Shown: positions 25,130 to 33,685, numbered from the stretch's first letter. The stretch is 64,000 nucleotides of DNA from Pseudonocardia parietis (GCF_017876315.1 NZ_JAGINU010000004.1:310001-374000); one strand, 5' to 3'. Numbers and translations are program-made. Notes: a model not told the origin generated them from the sequence alone.

Positions 25130-26563
25130 TACTGCAACGGCGGTTCGTCAGGTAGGTGGGCGTTGGCCGCGGCGGCGGTAGTGGCAGGTCCGGGCCTGAT
25201 GTTGTCGGCGTCGGCGCCAAACCGACCAGGCGATCGTGGTCGCCACGCAGGCCGCTGGAGTGAGAACCAGCCGGGCGAGTAGGCGGCGGATCTCGTTGCC
25301 GCTCAAGGGGATCAACTGATCGTTGTCGGGTGGAGGCCCCCCTTTTCGGCCTCCCGGGTGCGGGTGGCGGCGAGGTAGGCAGCGGCGAGCATGGCCAGGG
25401 TGATGTGGGCATACCACGCTCGGTAGGAGCGCACTTGGTACTGGTCGAGGCCGGCTTCGTTCTTCGCGGTCTGGAAGCATTCCTCGATCGCCCACCGGGC
25501 GCCGGCGACCCGAACCAACTCCCGCAGCGGCGTCCCGGACGGTGCAGCGCAGCGGTAGAACGCCAACTCCCGCAGGGTCTTGCCCTCGCCAGGTTCGGTC
25601 TGGCGACGGACCAGCAGCCAGTGTCCCCACCCGGCGGGTAGCCCGGCGGGGTCGAGAGTGACCACGGTCCAGTCGTAGTCCCGGTCGCCGTGCGCGCCCG
25701 CGCCGACCGAGCGCCGCTCCCAGCCACTGCGGCCGGTATCGGGGTCACGGGCCCCGGCGATGCTGGCCAGGATCTTGGCCTGGCGGCGGTGCCCGTCGGG
25801 ACTGCGCAACACGTCGTCGTTGCGGGTGGCCAGCACGAACGGCATCTCGCGGTCGGCGAGCCACGTTCGGAAGGTCGGGTTCTGCCCATAGGCCTCGTCG
25901 GCGGTCACCCACGATCCGGGGGCGAGCAGCCCGGTGGCGTGGGCGCGGTCGAGCATCGCCAACCCGAGCTGCGGTTTCGTCGCGAACCCCACCTCGTCGG
26001 GCACGTCGGCCTTCGCACAGCGATCGCGGTCCTCGGTCCACGACGTCGGCAGGTAGAGCTCCCGGTCGATCAGCGCCCGCCCCCGCGAACTGGCGTAGGC
26101 CAGGAACACCCCGAGCTGACAGTTGTCGATCTTCCCGGTGGTGCCGGTGTACTGTCGCTGCACCCCGGCCGAGCGCACGCCCTTCTTGACGAACCCGGTC
26201 TCATCGACCACGAACACCCCCGACGCCGGGTCGCCGAGCGCATCCAGGGCATAGTCGCGGACGTCGTCACGGACCCCGTCGACGTCCCAGTCCGCGGTCC
26301 GCAACAGCCGCTGTGTCGAGTCCGGCGACATTGCACCCGCATGTTCGGCCAGCGTCCAGCCGTTCTTGCGTTCCAACCCCGCGAGCAGTCCACGCACGTA
26401 GGTGCCGGCCCGGCCGCGAGGCTCCCGACGGAAGAACCGCGGCCCGATCGACGCGATCACCTCGTCCAACGCCGCCACCCACCCAGCAAGATCCACCACA
26501 CGACGATCATCACCGCCGAACCCGGACCAGCCTCTCACGACACGCCGAACCGCCGTTGCAGTA
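25130..26563. mobile_element. IS701-family insertion sequence, complete
   Basis: A 1434-bp element with perfect 18-bp inverted ends (tactgcaacggcggttcg and complement) and TTAG duplicated on both sides (25126-25129 and 26564-26567). It has one open transposase gene on the minus strand. It is inserted into the phoU pseudogene. Confidence 0.95.
25312..26499 (-). CDS. IS701-family transposase
   Basis: A 395-residue DDE transposase, single-unit homologue of the enlarged one at 15209-17173. The N-terminal part reads WVAALDEVIASIGPRFFRREPRGRAG. The catalytic acids are in VFVVDETGFVKKG, SWVTADEAYG and RWAIEECFQTAKNEAG. GTG at 26499 (or 26496) is chosen because the frame upstream of it leaves the element. 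No internal stop; probably active. Confidence 0.92.
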   Translation of the reverse strand: MVDLAGWVAALDEVIASIGPRFFRREPRGRAGTYVRGLLAGLERKNGWTLAEHAGAMSPDSTQRLLRTADWDVDGVRDDVRDYALDALGDPASGVFVVDETGFVKKGVRSAGVQRQYTGTTGKIDNCQLGVFLAYASSRGRALIDRELYLPTSWTEDRDRCAKADVPDEVGFATKPQLGLAMLDRAHATGLLAPGSWVTADEAYGQNPTFRTWLADREMPFVLATRNDDVLRSPDGHRRQAKILASIAGARDPDTGRSGWERRSVGAGAHGDRDYDWTVVTLDPAGLPAGWGHWLLVRRQTEPGEGKTLRELAFYRCAAPSGTPLRELVRVAGARWAIEECFQTAKNEAGLDQYQVRSYRAWYAHITLAMLAAAYLAATRTREAEKGGLHPTTIS

Positions 26564-27075
26564 TTAGGTCGTGGAGGGCCTCGAGCAGGGCGCGGTGGAG
26601 CTGGTCGACGCGGTCGTCGTCGCGTTCGCGTTGCTCGGCCTGCGCTTGGTCCGGGTTGGTAATGGCGTCCTGGACGCTGCGGGCCAATCCGACGGCCAGG
26701 CGACACATCTCGGTGAACTGATCGGCCACCGGGTCGGGGATCGCGGATTCGGGATGGCGCAGGCGGACGGTCTCGGCGATGTGACGGGCCAGTCCCCATC
26801 CGTTCGGTCTTGTCGGCGATCTGGAGGCCGGTGACGACCTGGCGCAGGTCTCGGGCGACCGGGGCCTACAGCGCCAGGAGCTGTTCGGCGTGTCCGGCCC
26901 AGCGTGCGCGGTGGGTGTCGATCGTGTCGTCGTTGTCGATGACCTGTTCGGCCAGGGCCAGGTCGGTGTGGAGCAGGGCGCGGGCAGCGTTGTCGAGGGC
27001 GTCGGCGGCCAGCCCGCACATGGTGGCCAGCCCGCTACCCAATTGTTCGAGGTCGCCGTGGAAGAGCTCTCGCAC
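26564..27075 (-). pseudogene. phoU: phoU fragment with nonsense, frameshift and IS truncation
   Basis: The 5' 170 codons of a PhoU-type phosphate regulator, starting at GTG 27075 (MRELFHGDLEQLGSGLATMCGLA, a typical PhoU opening). A TAG replaces an expected CAG after EQLLAL at about 26873. A one-base insertion near 26798 shifts the frame between ERMG and LARHIAE. The IS701-family element removes the C-terminal quarter, which is not found on the far side. PhoU normally has about 220 residues and links phosphate uptake to the PhoR kinase; this copy cannot work. Confidence 0.88.
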
Positions 27076-27595
27076 CTGGCCAGTGTGACCGGTGCCGTCG
27101 GGCCGGCGTGCTGCGGCCGCTCCGGCGCGGTGGTCCCCGCTGAGCGACGGTTGTGCGGCCTTCGAGGCTCGCGGGCAAGGCGGCTCCCACAAGGGTCGTC
27201 GCACGAACTCGTCGATCGAGGCAGATGTGCACCGCGTGATGGCCGTCGACTGCGCTCCTCCTGTTGGGTTGCTACAGCGGCCGCGCGATCGGGCGAACAC
27301 GCCGGCGAGCGCGGGTCGGGTCGCGGTCCTGCTCGCCCCCCTGTGCGACGACGCTCGCGTCCCAGCGATCCACCAGGTCTGAGTAAACCATCGGCGTGCG
27401 TTGACCAACTCTCGCTCCTGGCCACTTCATTGAACCGAGACTCTTGACGAACATAAACCTCCAGTGCACACTACAGATATGCGTTCGGGCGCTACCGAGA
27501 GCGGCCGGACGTCGGGTTGTAGGACATGGCGTCATGGGGGGCTCGCCGCTGCACGAGACCCCGTCGACCGCCGGATACGGAGGGAGTGAGCTTCC
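27076..27595. other. Intergenic, no gene seen
   Basis: About 520 bases between the broken phoU and hsp20, which are divergent. The part around 27430-27490 is less GC-rich (cttgacgaacataaacc) and likely holds the hsp20 promoter, though no well-spaced pair of elements is convincing. Confidence 0.35.
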
Positions 27596-28039
27596 ATGCT
27601 GATGAGGACTGACCCGTTCCGTGCACTGGATCGGCTGGCTCAGCAGGCATTCGACTCGCCGGGCGGCACCTGGTCGCGGCCCGCGGCGATGCCGATGGAC
27701 GCCTGGCGGCACGGCGACGAGTTCGTGGTCGAGTTCGACCTGCCCGGGATCGACCCGGATGCGGTCGAGCTGTCGGTGGAGCGCAACACGCTCACGGTGA
27801 AGGCCGAGCGTCGCCCGCGCGCCGGTGAGGAGCCGGTGGAGTGGGTCGCCTCGGAACGGCCCTATGGCGTGTTCTCGCGTCAGCTACTCCTCGGTGAGGG
27901 CCTCGACACCGACCGGGTCCAGGCTTCCTACGACGCCGGGGTGTTGCGTATCCGGGTCCCGGTCGCCGAGGCGGCCAAGCCGCGGACGATCTCCATCGCC
28001 TCCGGGACCGATCACGACCGCACCCAGATCGAGGCCTGA
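27596..28039 (+). CDS. Hsp20 / alpha-crystallin small heat-shock protein
   Basis: A 147-residue small heat-shock chaperone that would hold unfolding proteins in large oligomers in the cytoplasm. The N-terminal arm (MLMRTDPFRALDRLAQQAF) is followed by the alpha-crystallin domain at about 38-135 (EFVVEFDLPGIDPDAVELSVERNTLTVKAERR; AGVLRIRVPV) and a short tail with the ISI anchoring motif. ATG at 27596 with GGAGGGAGTGAG upstream. A GC hairpin follows the stop. Confidence 0.93.
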   Translation: MLMRTDPFRALDRLAQQAFDSPGGTWSRPAAMPMDAWRHGDEFVVEFDLPGIDPDAVELSVERNTLTVKAERRPRAGEEPVEWVASERPYGVFSRQLLLGEGLDTDRVQASYDAGVLRIRVPVAEAAKPRTISIASGTDHDRTQIEA

Positions 28040-28040
28040 C

Positions 28041-28090
28041 GGCCCGGGCGCGGCGCGCCGCCGGAATCGTTCGCCGGCGCGCCGGGCCCG
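28041..28090 (+). terminator. GC-rich hairpin after hsp20
   Basis: Complementary but imperfect arms around ggcccgggcgcggcgcgccg and ccggcgcgccgggcccg, starting 1-2 bases after the stop. Probable terminator without T-tract. Confidence 0.55.
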
Positions 28091-28112
28091 GACGACTCAG
28101 GGGGTGATATCG

Positions 28113-28382
28113 GTGCTCGTCGACGTCGACCTTGCCGGGGAGGTCGATGCGGTGTTCGACGAGGTGTTCGTCGAGCTGATGCTCGACAACGGGATGGCCG
28201 AACCGCAGGAAGAGCTTGCGCAGCCACCCCGCAGCTCGTCGCTCGGGTGTTGTCACGCACGACGTGTCGCACCGGGCACGGGCAGGGAGGCAGCTGCCTC
28301 GGCAGCAGTAGAAGCACCGTCGCCGCAGCGACTTCGACCGACCCAACGCTCACCTCCGCCCGTCGGCGACCCGACGCGGTGA
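28113..28382 (+). CDS. Small acidic hypothetical protein
   Basis: An 89-residue frame whose first 40 residues are acidic and helical-looking (MLVDVDLAGEVDAVFDEVFVELML); the rest is basic and Ser/Pro-rich. The GTG at 28113 follows AGGGGGTGAT. A strong hairpin follows at 28419. No family recognised; moderate chance of being real. Confidence 0.4.
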   Translation: MLVDVDLAGEVDAVFDEVFVELMLDNGMAEPQEELAQPPRSSSLGCCHARRVAPGTGREAAASAAVEAPSPQRLRPTQRSPPPVGDPTR

Positions 28383-28418
28383 AGAAGCCGAAGGGGGTGA
28401 GCTAGCCGGCGCACGATC

Positions 28419-28452
28419 GAGGCTGGGAGCGGCCATCGCCGCTCCCAGCCTC
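28419..28452 (+). terminator. Perfect 14-bp hairpin, terminator-like
   Basis: Arms 28419-28432 and 28439-28452 (gaggctgggagcgg and complement) with the 6-base loop ccatcg. It lies 37 bases after the small gene at 28113-28382. No T-tract. Confidence 0.6.
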
Positions 28453-28798
28453 ACTGATGCCACGTCTACTTCCCGGCCCTGGCAGGCGCTTGAAGCCGCC
28501 TCAACGGCGTGCAGAACGACGTCCGCTCTCACCAGCTCCACCTATGACCGATCCGATCGCGGCTGCCGCGATTGTTCGGTGCACCGAAGCTGATCTGTGA
28601 GCTGATCTGCGCCAGGGTCCCGGCGGTGACAGCGGTCGGTCCCCGGGTGTTGGCGCGGCACCTCATGCAGTAGACGGCGCGCTTTCCTTTGATCCGGCCG
28701 TGTCGAGCGTGGGCGTACTCTTCGTGTCGCGCCCCGTGCGGCCCGCGGGAGCAGCAATACGGCGGCGAGGCCCCCATCACTGCAGCGTCGGTCTCCGC
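28453..28798. other. Intergenic with one weak minus-strand frame
   Basis: About 345 bases. A minus-strand frame (28780-28529) contains a CxxC pair (YCMRCRANTRGP) but has no clear ribosome binding site. It could be a small zinc protein or noise; I do not call it. Confidence 0.3.
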
Positions 28799-29131
28799 TC
28801 AGCGTCGCTCCACCGACCCGACCGACGACACCGACGACATGGTCGCAGGCGACTCGGCTGGGCTCACTCGTCCCGCGCGCCTGCTCGCCACCCACTGATC
28901 GTGGACGACCATTCCGGCCCCGGCCAGCGGCAACGCCATCAGTGCGACCACCGCCCAAACGACGTCATAGGTGCGGCCGACCCAGTCGGCCAGAACCACT
29001 CCCCCCAGGACCACACCGAGCACCGCAACTGCGGCCCCGAGCGCACGACCCGTCCGGAGAACTGCCCGTAGCAGCACGCCCATCCCCCTCTCCATTACGT
29101 CGTCGAGTCCTTTCCCGTCGGCCTCCGTCAC
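28799..29131 (-). CDS. Small two-span membrane protein
   Basis: A 110-residue protein with two hydrophobic spans (LGAAVAVLGVVLGGVVLADWV and VVWAVVALMALPLAGAGMVV) and a polar C-terminal tail rich in Ser and Val. Its GTG overlaps the TGA of the upstream STAS-like gene (GTGA), so the two are translationally coupled, which fixes this start. Function unknown; the coupling suggests a membrane partner of the STAS-like protein. Confidence 0.7.
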   Translation of the reverse strand: MTEADGKGLDDVMERGMGVLLRAVLRTGRALGAAVAVLGVVLGGVVLADWVGRTYDVVWAVVALMALPLAGAGMVVHDQWVASRRAGRVSPAESPATMSSVSSVGSVERR

Positions 29132-29529
29132 CCCGTTTCAGCGCGGGCGCCGCTCGGATCCGCCGCCGGTTCGAGAGCCCGCAGCGCCGTGTCCAGATCT
29201 GGATAGGTCCGCAGCCGGCGCAGCACGGCCCGCTCCCCTGGAGTGACGCGGGGGCCGAGGTGGTCGGTGCAGACCAGATGAAGCCCCAGTCCCCGCCGCT
29301 GCTCCACGGCGTGGCGGGCGTATTGCAGGGCGCGAATGCCGCGGGGCGTGGTCGTGGCGCCCGCCAGGTCCACGACGACGTGCCGCGTGGCCGCCCAGCC
29401 GGACGCCAGAAGGTGCAGGTGGGCATCGAGCAGCCGCAGCAGGTGTCCGCCGGCCTCCGCGTCCAGCACCCCGTCGACACGGATCCGATACACCCCCGCG
29501 CGCGGCTGATCACCCTTCACCCGGCTCAT
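29128..29529 (-). CDS. STAS-like domain protein
   Basis: A 133-residue protein related to the product at 6279-6797. The core reads HVVVDLAGATTTPRGIRAL, followed by GLGLHLVCTDHLG and the PGERAVLRRL helix. ATG at 29529 with GGGAG eight bases upstream; a GTG two codons earlier is too close to that site. It overlaps the membrane protein gene downstream and is divergent from a MerR-like gene. It probably belongs to the partner-switching set of this region. Confidence 0.7.
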   Translation of the reverse strand: MSRVKGDQPRAGVYRIRVDGVLDAEAGGHLLRLLDAHLHLLASGWAATRHVVVDLAGATTTPRGIRALQYARHAVEQRRGLGLHLVCTDHLGPRVTPGERAVLRRLRTYPDLDTALRALEPAADPSGARAETG

Positions 29530-29770
29530 GCCCACGACTCCCGAAACTTGTAGTTTTCAGTGTAGGATATTGGTCATAGGCTGGTCAACATAGAGAGAGG
29601 TGGGTGCCGCACTAGTCAGCGCACCGGTCAAGGCTGAGATGGATCTTGAGGTGTGGGGCTGCACCTCGCTCAGACCGGCTTCGAGCACAAAAGTTGTCGT
29701 CACAGCGTTATTATTTGTAGGTGAACGGCGTGCGACACACGTGGTACGTCGCGACCGAGAGGAGGCTCCG

Positions 29771-30196
29771 ATGGGAGTGGAGCGACTCGACGACCCCGAC
29801 TACCCGGCGATGGCGATGGGGCAGGCCGCTCACCTTCTCGACGTCGAGCCGGCGTTCCTGCGCAGCCTCGACAACGCCGGCGCGGTCAACCCGCACCGCT
29901 CGACCGGCGGGCACCGTCGTTATTCGCGTCGCCAGCTCGAGCAGGCAGTGCGGCTCCGCGAGTTGCTCGACGACGGACACTCGTTGGAGTCGGCCGCAAC
30001 GATCGATCAGCTCCGTGCTGATCTGAGCGCGAGCGAGTCCCGGTTGACCGCTGCGAACGCCGAGGTCGAGCGCCTACGCAACGAACTCGACAACCTCACC
30101 CGCCCGCCGTCGAACGAGGACGAGCCGACCGCGCGTGAGACGGCGGAGGCAGATCCGACCGCGACCGCGGTCTCCAGCGAGGACGCGACCCAATGA
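29771..30196 (+). CDS. MerR-like DNA-binding regulator
   Basis: A 141-residue protein with a MerR-type winged helix at residues 10-70 (YPAMAMGQAAHLLDVEPAFLRSLDNAG, wing TGGHRRYSRRQLEQAVRL), a coiled-coil helix (DQLRADLSASESRLTAANAEVERLRNEL) and an acidic, Thr-rich tail. Related to 18815-19141. ATG at 29771 follows GAGAGGAGG. The 240 bases before it are AT-richer than the rest of the window and shared with the divergent STAS-like gene. Its stop overlaps the next start (ATGA). Confidence 0.8.
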   Translation: MGVERLDDPDYPAMAMGQAAHLLDVEPAFLRSLDNAGAVNPHRSTGGHRRYSRRQLEQAVRLRELLDDGHSLESAATIDQLRADLSASESRLTAANAEVERLRNELDNLTRPPSNEDEPTARETAEADPTATAVSSEDATQ

Positions 30197-30483
30197 GCGC
30201 CTCCCCGATCACGAGCGTCGCCCCGCGAGCACCGGGCGCGGACGATGCTCGTGTCCGGGACGATGCCGTCCGGCGTCTGATCGGCGAGCATGCGCGCGAG
30301 CTCGTGGATGGTCGGCTCTCGACCCACGACATCGTCCAGGCCGTCGAGGACAGCTGGACCGATCTGCGCCTCGCCGGCGCCCCACCGGCCTGCCTGCCTG
30401 AGCTGATCGAGCGGCTCGCTCGGGTCCGCCTCACCGACACCAGCAGTCACGCCCTGCTCGCGGAAGACCCCTGCCGCCACTGA
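30193..30483 (+). CDS. Small hypothetical protein coupled to MerR-like gene
   Basis: A 96-residue protein, mostly helical, with VRDDAVRRLIGEHARELVDGRLSTHDIVQAVEDSWTDLR. Its ATG overlaps the preceding TGA, so it is produced with the MerR-like regulator and may be its partner. There is no membrane segment. The pattern resembles small three-helix actinobacterial proteins of unknown function. Confidence 0.65.
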   Translation: MSASPITSVAPRAPGADDARVRDDAVRRLIGEHARELVDGRLSTHDIVQAVEDSWTDLRLAGAPPACLPELIERLARVRLTDTSSHALLAEDPCRH

Positions 30484-30739
30484 GCGCGCCGCGCAGCACC
30501 TTCCCTTTTCGACCCGCTCCATTGGCGACGCCGGTTCATCACGACGACCCGACGAAGAGTGGCGAGCACAAGACCCGCGCCGCGAACGGCTCCGCGGGCG
30601 GACGGGCACCGACGCTCGATATCGAGCCTTCGTGCTCATCCCGGCGCGAGAACGTCCAGCGCCTCTCGATCAGCGACGCCAGGGCTCAGCACGTAGCGGC
30701 CCCCAGCATGACCGACCGCAGGCACTCCTCCCGTGGGCC

Positions 30740-31153
30740 TTACCGGCAGCGATCCGGCTCGGTTTCGCCGTCGCCCCGCGCGCGTTCGTCCCCAGTCCTG
30801 TCTGGCGCTCCGACCGTGTCCCGTACCCGGTGCAGGAGGTCATCAAGAGTGTCGGCCTGTGGCTGGCTGAGCCCGAGCGTCGCGGGGGCGTTGAATTTCC
30901 GTACCTGGGGCCATGCAGCGGCGAGGAGTGCCCGACCGGCGTCGGTGAGTCGGATCCCGACGCGTCGTCCACGCCCACCCGGCCCGTCGCGCGCTATCAG
31001 TCCGCGTGCGAGTAGCGACTCCACCAGCTCACCCATGCTCTGCGGGCGCAACAGTACCCCGCGTGCCAGGTCGGCCTGTGTGCGCGGCTCGTGGTCCTCG
31101 AGCTGGGCCAGCACCCCGAACTGGGTCGGGGTGAGCCCGACCTCGGCGAACAC
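30740..31153 (-). CDS. MarR-family regulator, possibly N-terminally shortened
   Basis: A 137-residue winged-helix protein: LTPTQFGVLAQLEDHEPRTQADLARGVLLRPQSMGELVESLLARGLIARD is the MarR DNA-binding core, with wing GGRGRRVGIRLTDAGRALL and a C-terminal dimerisation helix. The GTG at 31153 has GGAG just upstream, but it removes most of the usual first helix. Upstream codons in frame (FHLARSSECVSGACYWRRV) look like that helix but offer no start. It is divergent from the membrane protein at 31202 and would be expected to repress it. Confidence 0.7.
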   Translation of the reverse strand: MFAEVGLTPTQFGVLAQLEDHEPRTQADLARGVLLRPQSMGELVESLLARGLIARDGPGGRGRRVGIRLTDAGRALLAAAWPQVRKFNAPATLGLSQPQADTLDDLLHRVRDTVGAPDRTGDERARGDGETEPDRCR

Positions 31154-31201
31154 CCTTCTCCAGTAACAGGCTCCTGATACACATTCTGACGAGCGCGCGA
31201 G

Positions 31202-31699
31202 GTGGAAGATGACCGTGCAGTGGTGAACACACCGGCTGTGGCTCGTGTATGTGCTCGGCGCGGGAGCGTGGCCGCCCGGATCGGGGCGGGCGCGTATGTC
31301 CTCTGGGGTGCCCTGCATCTGGGCGTGGGCGTGAGCATGGTGGTCAGCGCCCTCACGGACAGCTCCCGTGCGACCGCAGGCGAGCTCGGCGCCGAGAGCA
31401 CCATGTTCTTCGTCTGTGCCGCCGTGCTCGGCGCTCAAGCGATCGGGGTCGGCGTCACTCTTAACCGGCGCAACGATCGGGCCGGCTACTGGATCAACCT
31501 GCTCACGCTCGGCGTGGTCGACGCGGCTTTTGTCCCGATCCTGGTGGTTCCTGGCCATGTCGACCTGATCGGCGGCCTCAGTGGTCCGGCGCTGTGGCTC
31601 GTCGCGGCAATTGCCACCACGACGGCCCGGCTGCACGACCAACGAGGGGTGCTGCTCCGCACCCCTCGGCGCAACCCTGCTGTTACCCGCTCGCGCTGA
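31202..31699 (+). CDS. Four-span membrane protein
   Basis: A 165-residue membrane protein with four hydrophobic spans (AGAYVLWGALHLGVGVSMVVSAL; STMFFVCAAVLGAQAIGVGV; WINLLTLGVVDAAFVPILVVPG; LSGPALWLVAAIATT). GTG at 31202 has GAGCGCGCGAGG upstream; GTG at 31223 is an alternative. It is divergent from the MarR-type gene. No family named with certainty. Confidence 0.7.
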   Translation: MEDDRAVVNTPAVARVCARRGSVAARIGAGAYVLWGALHLGVGVSMVVSALTDSSRATAGELGAESTMFFVCAAVLGAQAIGVGVTLNRRNDRAGYWINLLTLGVVDAAFVPILVVPGHVDLIGGLSGPALWLVAAIATTTARLHDQRGVLLRTPRRNPAVTRSR

Positions 31700-31780
31700 G
31701 CCTGCTGGGCCTGCTCCTGGCCCGGCCGGCTATGGCGGCGTCCACGGAGCGCCCGCGATCTTCCACGAAAGGGCAACGAC

Positions 31781-32247
31781 ATGACCGTGCTGCATTTCGC
31801 CGACGGACAAGTGATCACCATCGAGGAGTCGACTACGACGCTCGCGTTCTCAGCCGTGCTACCGCCAGGGCATGTCGGACCACCAGCGCACCGTCACCGA
31901 TTCGAAACCGAGACCTTCACCGTCGAGGACGGGCGACTCCAGATGCGCATCGGACGTCGTCGATACGAGCTCGCCCCCGGCCAGTCACTGGTCGTGCCGC
32001 CCGGAACCACCCACTGCTTCGCGAATCCGTTCGACGAGCCCGCCCGGATTCGGACCGTCGAAAGTCCCGTCGGTCCTCTGCAGCCACTGCTGCGAGCCCA
32101 AGCCGGGGCCGTGGGCCGCCCCTCGCTGCTCCAACTCGCCGAGATCAACGCTGCCCACCACTGGTCATTCACTCTTTCCGGATGCCCGACCCTGCCCAGC
32201 GGATCCTCTGGCGGCTACTCGCCACGATCGCGCGGGCGCGACGATGA
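31781..32247 (+). pseudogene. Cupin-domain protein with 3' frameshift
   Basis: A single-domain cupin: GPPAHRHRFETETFTVEDGRLQMRIG is the metal-binding motif 1 and SLVVPPGTTHCFANPF is motif 2. After HHWSFTLSG the frame shifts; the +1 frame continues plausibly as MPDPAQRILWRLLATIARARR and stops at 32247. A missing G near 32181 explains it. Without it, translation runs on in a low-complexity frame to 32377. The cupin barrel itself is intact, so partial function is possible; a sequencing error is also possible. Confidence 0.65.
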
Positions 32248-32366
32248 ACCCTCTGCGACCCCATCGTTCCGTAGCCGGACCCCCGAATGGGTACCGGTGG
32301 CGTGTCCTGCCGTGGGGCGCCCGTTTGCCTCGGCGCCGCCTGCACTCGGAACGGGGGCAGGACGCG

Positions 32367-32666
32367 ATGAGCGATGACGGTATGTGGGACCGCCGCGCCG
32401 TGCTCCGGGCGGCAGGCCTCGCCGCTTCGGGTCCGTTCCTGCTGGCCGGCTGCGGTGCGCAGGAGCCCGGCCTCCCGCACGGTGAACCCGGTCCGCCGGT
32501 GCCTCCCACTGAGGAGCTGATGCGCCAGCACGGGTTGCTGAACCGAATCTTGGTGATCTACGACGCGGTACGCCGACGGCTCGCGACCGATCAACCGGTA
32601 CCCGCCACGCCGTTGAGCAGCAACTACGCCGTACGCCACGTCCCTGGACGCAACCGAGGGCGGTGA
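32367..32666 (+). pseudogene. Truncated Tat-lipoprotein, hemerythrin-like
   Basis: A 99-residue product. The start has a twin-arginine lipoprotein signal (WDRRAVLRAAGLAASGPFLLAGC, Cys as lipobox residue), followed by the opening of a hemerythrin-like helical domain (TEELMRQHGLLNRILVIYDAVRRRL). Family members continue for another 100 or more residues; here the sequence ends in an unrelated stretch (SSNYAVRHVPGRNRGR), so the gene is cut short. It follows the cupin gene closely, probably as an old operon. Confidence 0.6.
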
Positions 32667-32689
32667 CCGGCCCCGCTCACCTGAGGGTC

Positions 32690-33682
32690 TCAGCTACAGC
32701 CCGCGACCAATCGGTAGGAGCGCATCCGAGCCTCGTGCTCGAACACCGGTGTCGACACGATCAGCTCGTCAGCCTCGGTGCGCTCCTGCAGCGAGATAAG
32801 GGCTTGGCGAACCTCGCTCCCGGCGCCGATGACAAAGCCGGTGGTGGCCCCCTCGTACTCGCGGAGTAGCGCGGGGTCCGTCGGTCGCGCGCGAGCCGCG
32901 ACGTCGGGCGAGGGCAGGTAGATACGGCGTTGGTGCACTCGGCGTTGCATTACCTTCATCCGGTGGGATTCGGCGAGGTGCTCGGCCTCGGCGCGAGTAT
33001 CCGCAGCGATAACGCTGACCGAGACAGCGAGATACTTTCGTCCCGGGGTGTGCCCGGCCGCGTTGTGATAGGCCGCGATCCCGTCGTCGAGGTCGTTGTA
33101 GTTGAGGTGGCCTCCGAACGCGTAGGGCAGTCCTCGCTCTGCGGCGAGCGCTGCGCTGCTCGTGCTGGTGCCAAGAATCCAGAGTTGTGGTTCGTAGCCG
33201 TAGCCGGTCACGGACCGAACTCCGTCATGATACTCGTTGCGGAAGTACCCGGTGAGCGCGTCGATCTGGCGAGCGGCACCTGGCACCGAGTTGTCTCGGT
33301 CGTTTCTGATGGCATCGGCCGCGGTGCGCGGGCCCCCCAAGGAGCGCCCGACGGCGAGATCGATCCGGTCGGGGTAGATAGCTTCCAGCGTTCCGAAACG
33401 CTCCGAGACCAGCAACGGCGAGTGATTAGGCAGGAGTACCCCGGCTGCGCCGATTCGGACCCGCTGGGTAGTTCCGGCTGCCGCCGCGCAGATGACTTCG
33501 GGTGAACAGCTGGCAACGGCGCGCATTCCGTGCGTTTCTGCGGTCCAGTAGCGACCGTATCCGATTTCGTCGGCCAGCCGCGCCAGATCGATGGACCGCG
33601 ATAATGTGTCGCGGACCGAGGCGCCGTCGACGATCGGGGCTGTGTCGTGGATGACCAGACTCTGCGGGGTGAGCTCCTTCAT
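32690..33682 (-). CDS. LLM-class flavin-dependent oxidoreductase
   Basis: A 330-residue luciferase-like TIM-barrel monooxygenase of the group with the MsnO8/YhbW pattern: DLARLADEIGYGRYWTAETHG, VRIGAAGVLLPNHSPLLVSERFGTLEAIYPDRIDLAVGR, and LWILGTSTSSAALAAERGLPYAFGGH. It would use reduced FMN or F420; the substrate is unknown. The start at 33682 lies only 3 bases after the stop of the membrane protein gene upstream, so it belongs to the XRE-metallopeptidase-membrane protein operon or has been joined to it. Confidence 0.88.
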   Translation of the reverse strand: MKELTPQSLVIHDTAPIVDGASVRDTLSRSIDLARLADEIGYGRYWTAETHGMRAVASCSPEVICAAAAGTTQRVRIGAAGVLLPNHSPLLVSERFGTLEAIYPDRIDLAVGRSLGGPRTAADAIRNDRDNSVPGAARQIDALTGYFRNEYHDGVRSVTGYGYEPQLWILGTSTSSAALAAERGLPYAFGGHLNYNDLDDGIAAYHNAAGHTPGRKYLAVSVSVIAADTRAEAEHLAESHRMKVMQRRVHQRRIYLPSPDVAARARPTDPALLREYEGATTGFVIGAGSEVRQALISLQERTEADELIVSTPVFEHEARMRSYRLVAGCS

Positions 33683-33685
33683 CAG

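Noticed and set aside
28529..28780. Minus-strand 83-residue frame with a CxxC pair
   Set aside because: No ribosome binding site, no recognisable family; insufficient evidence.
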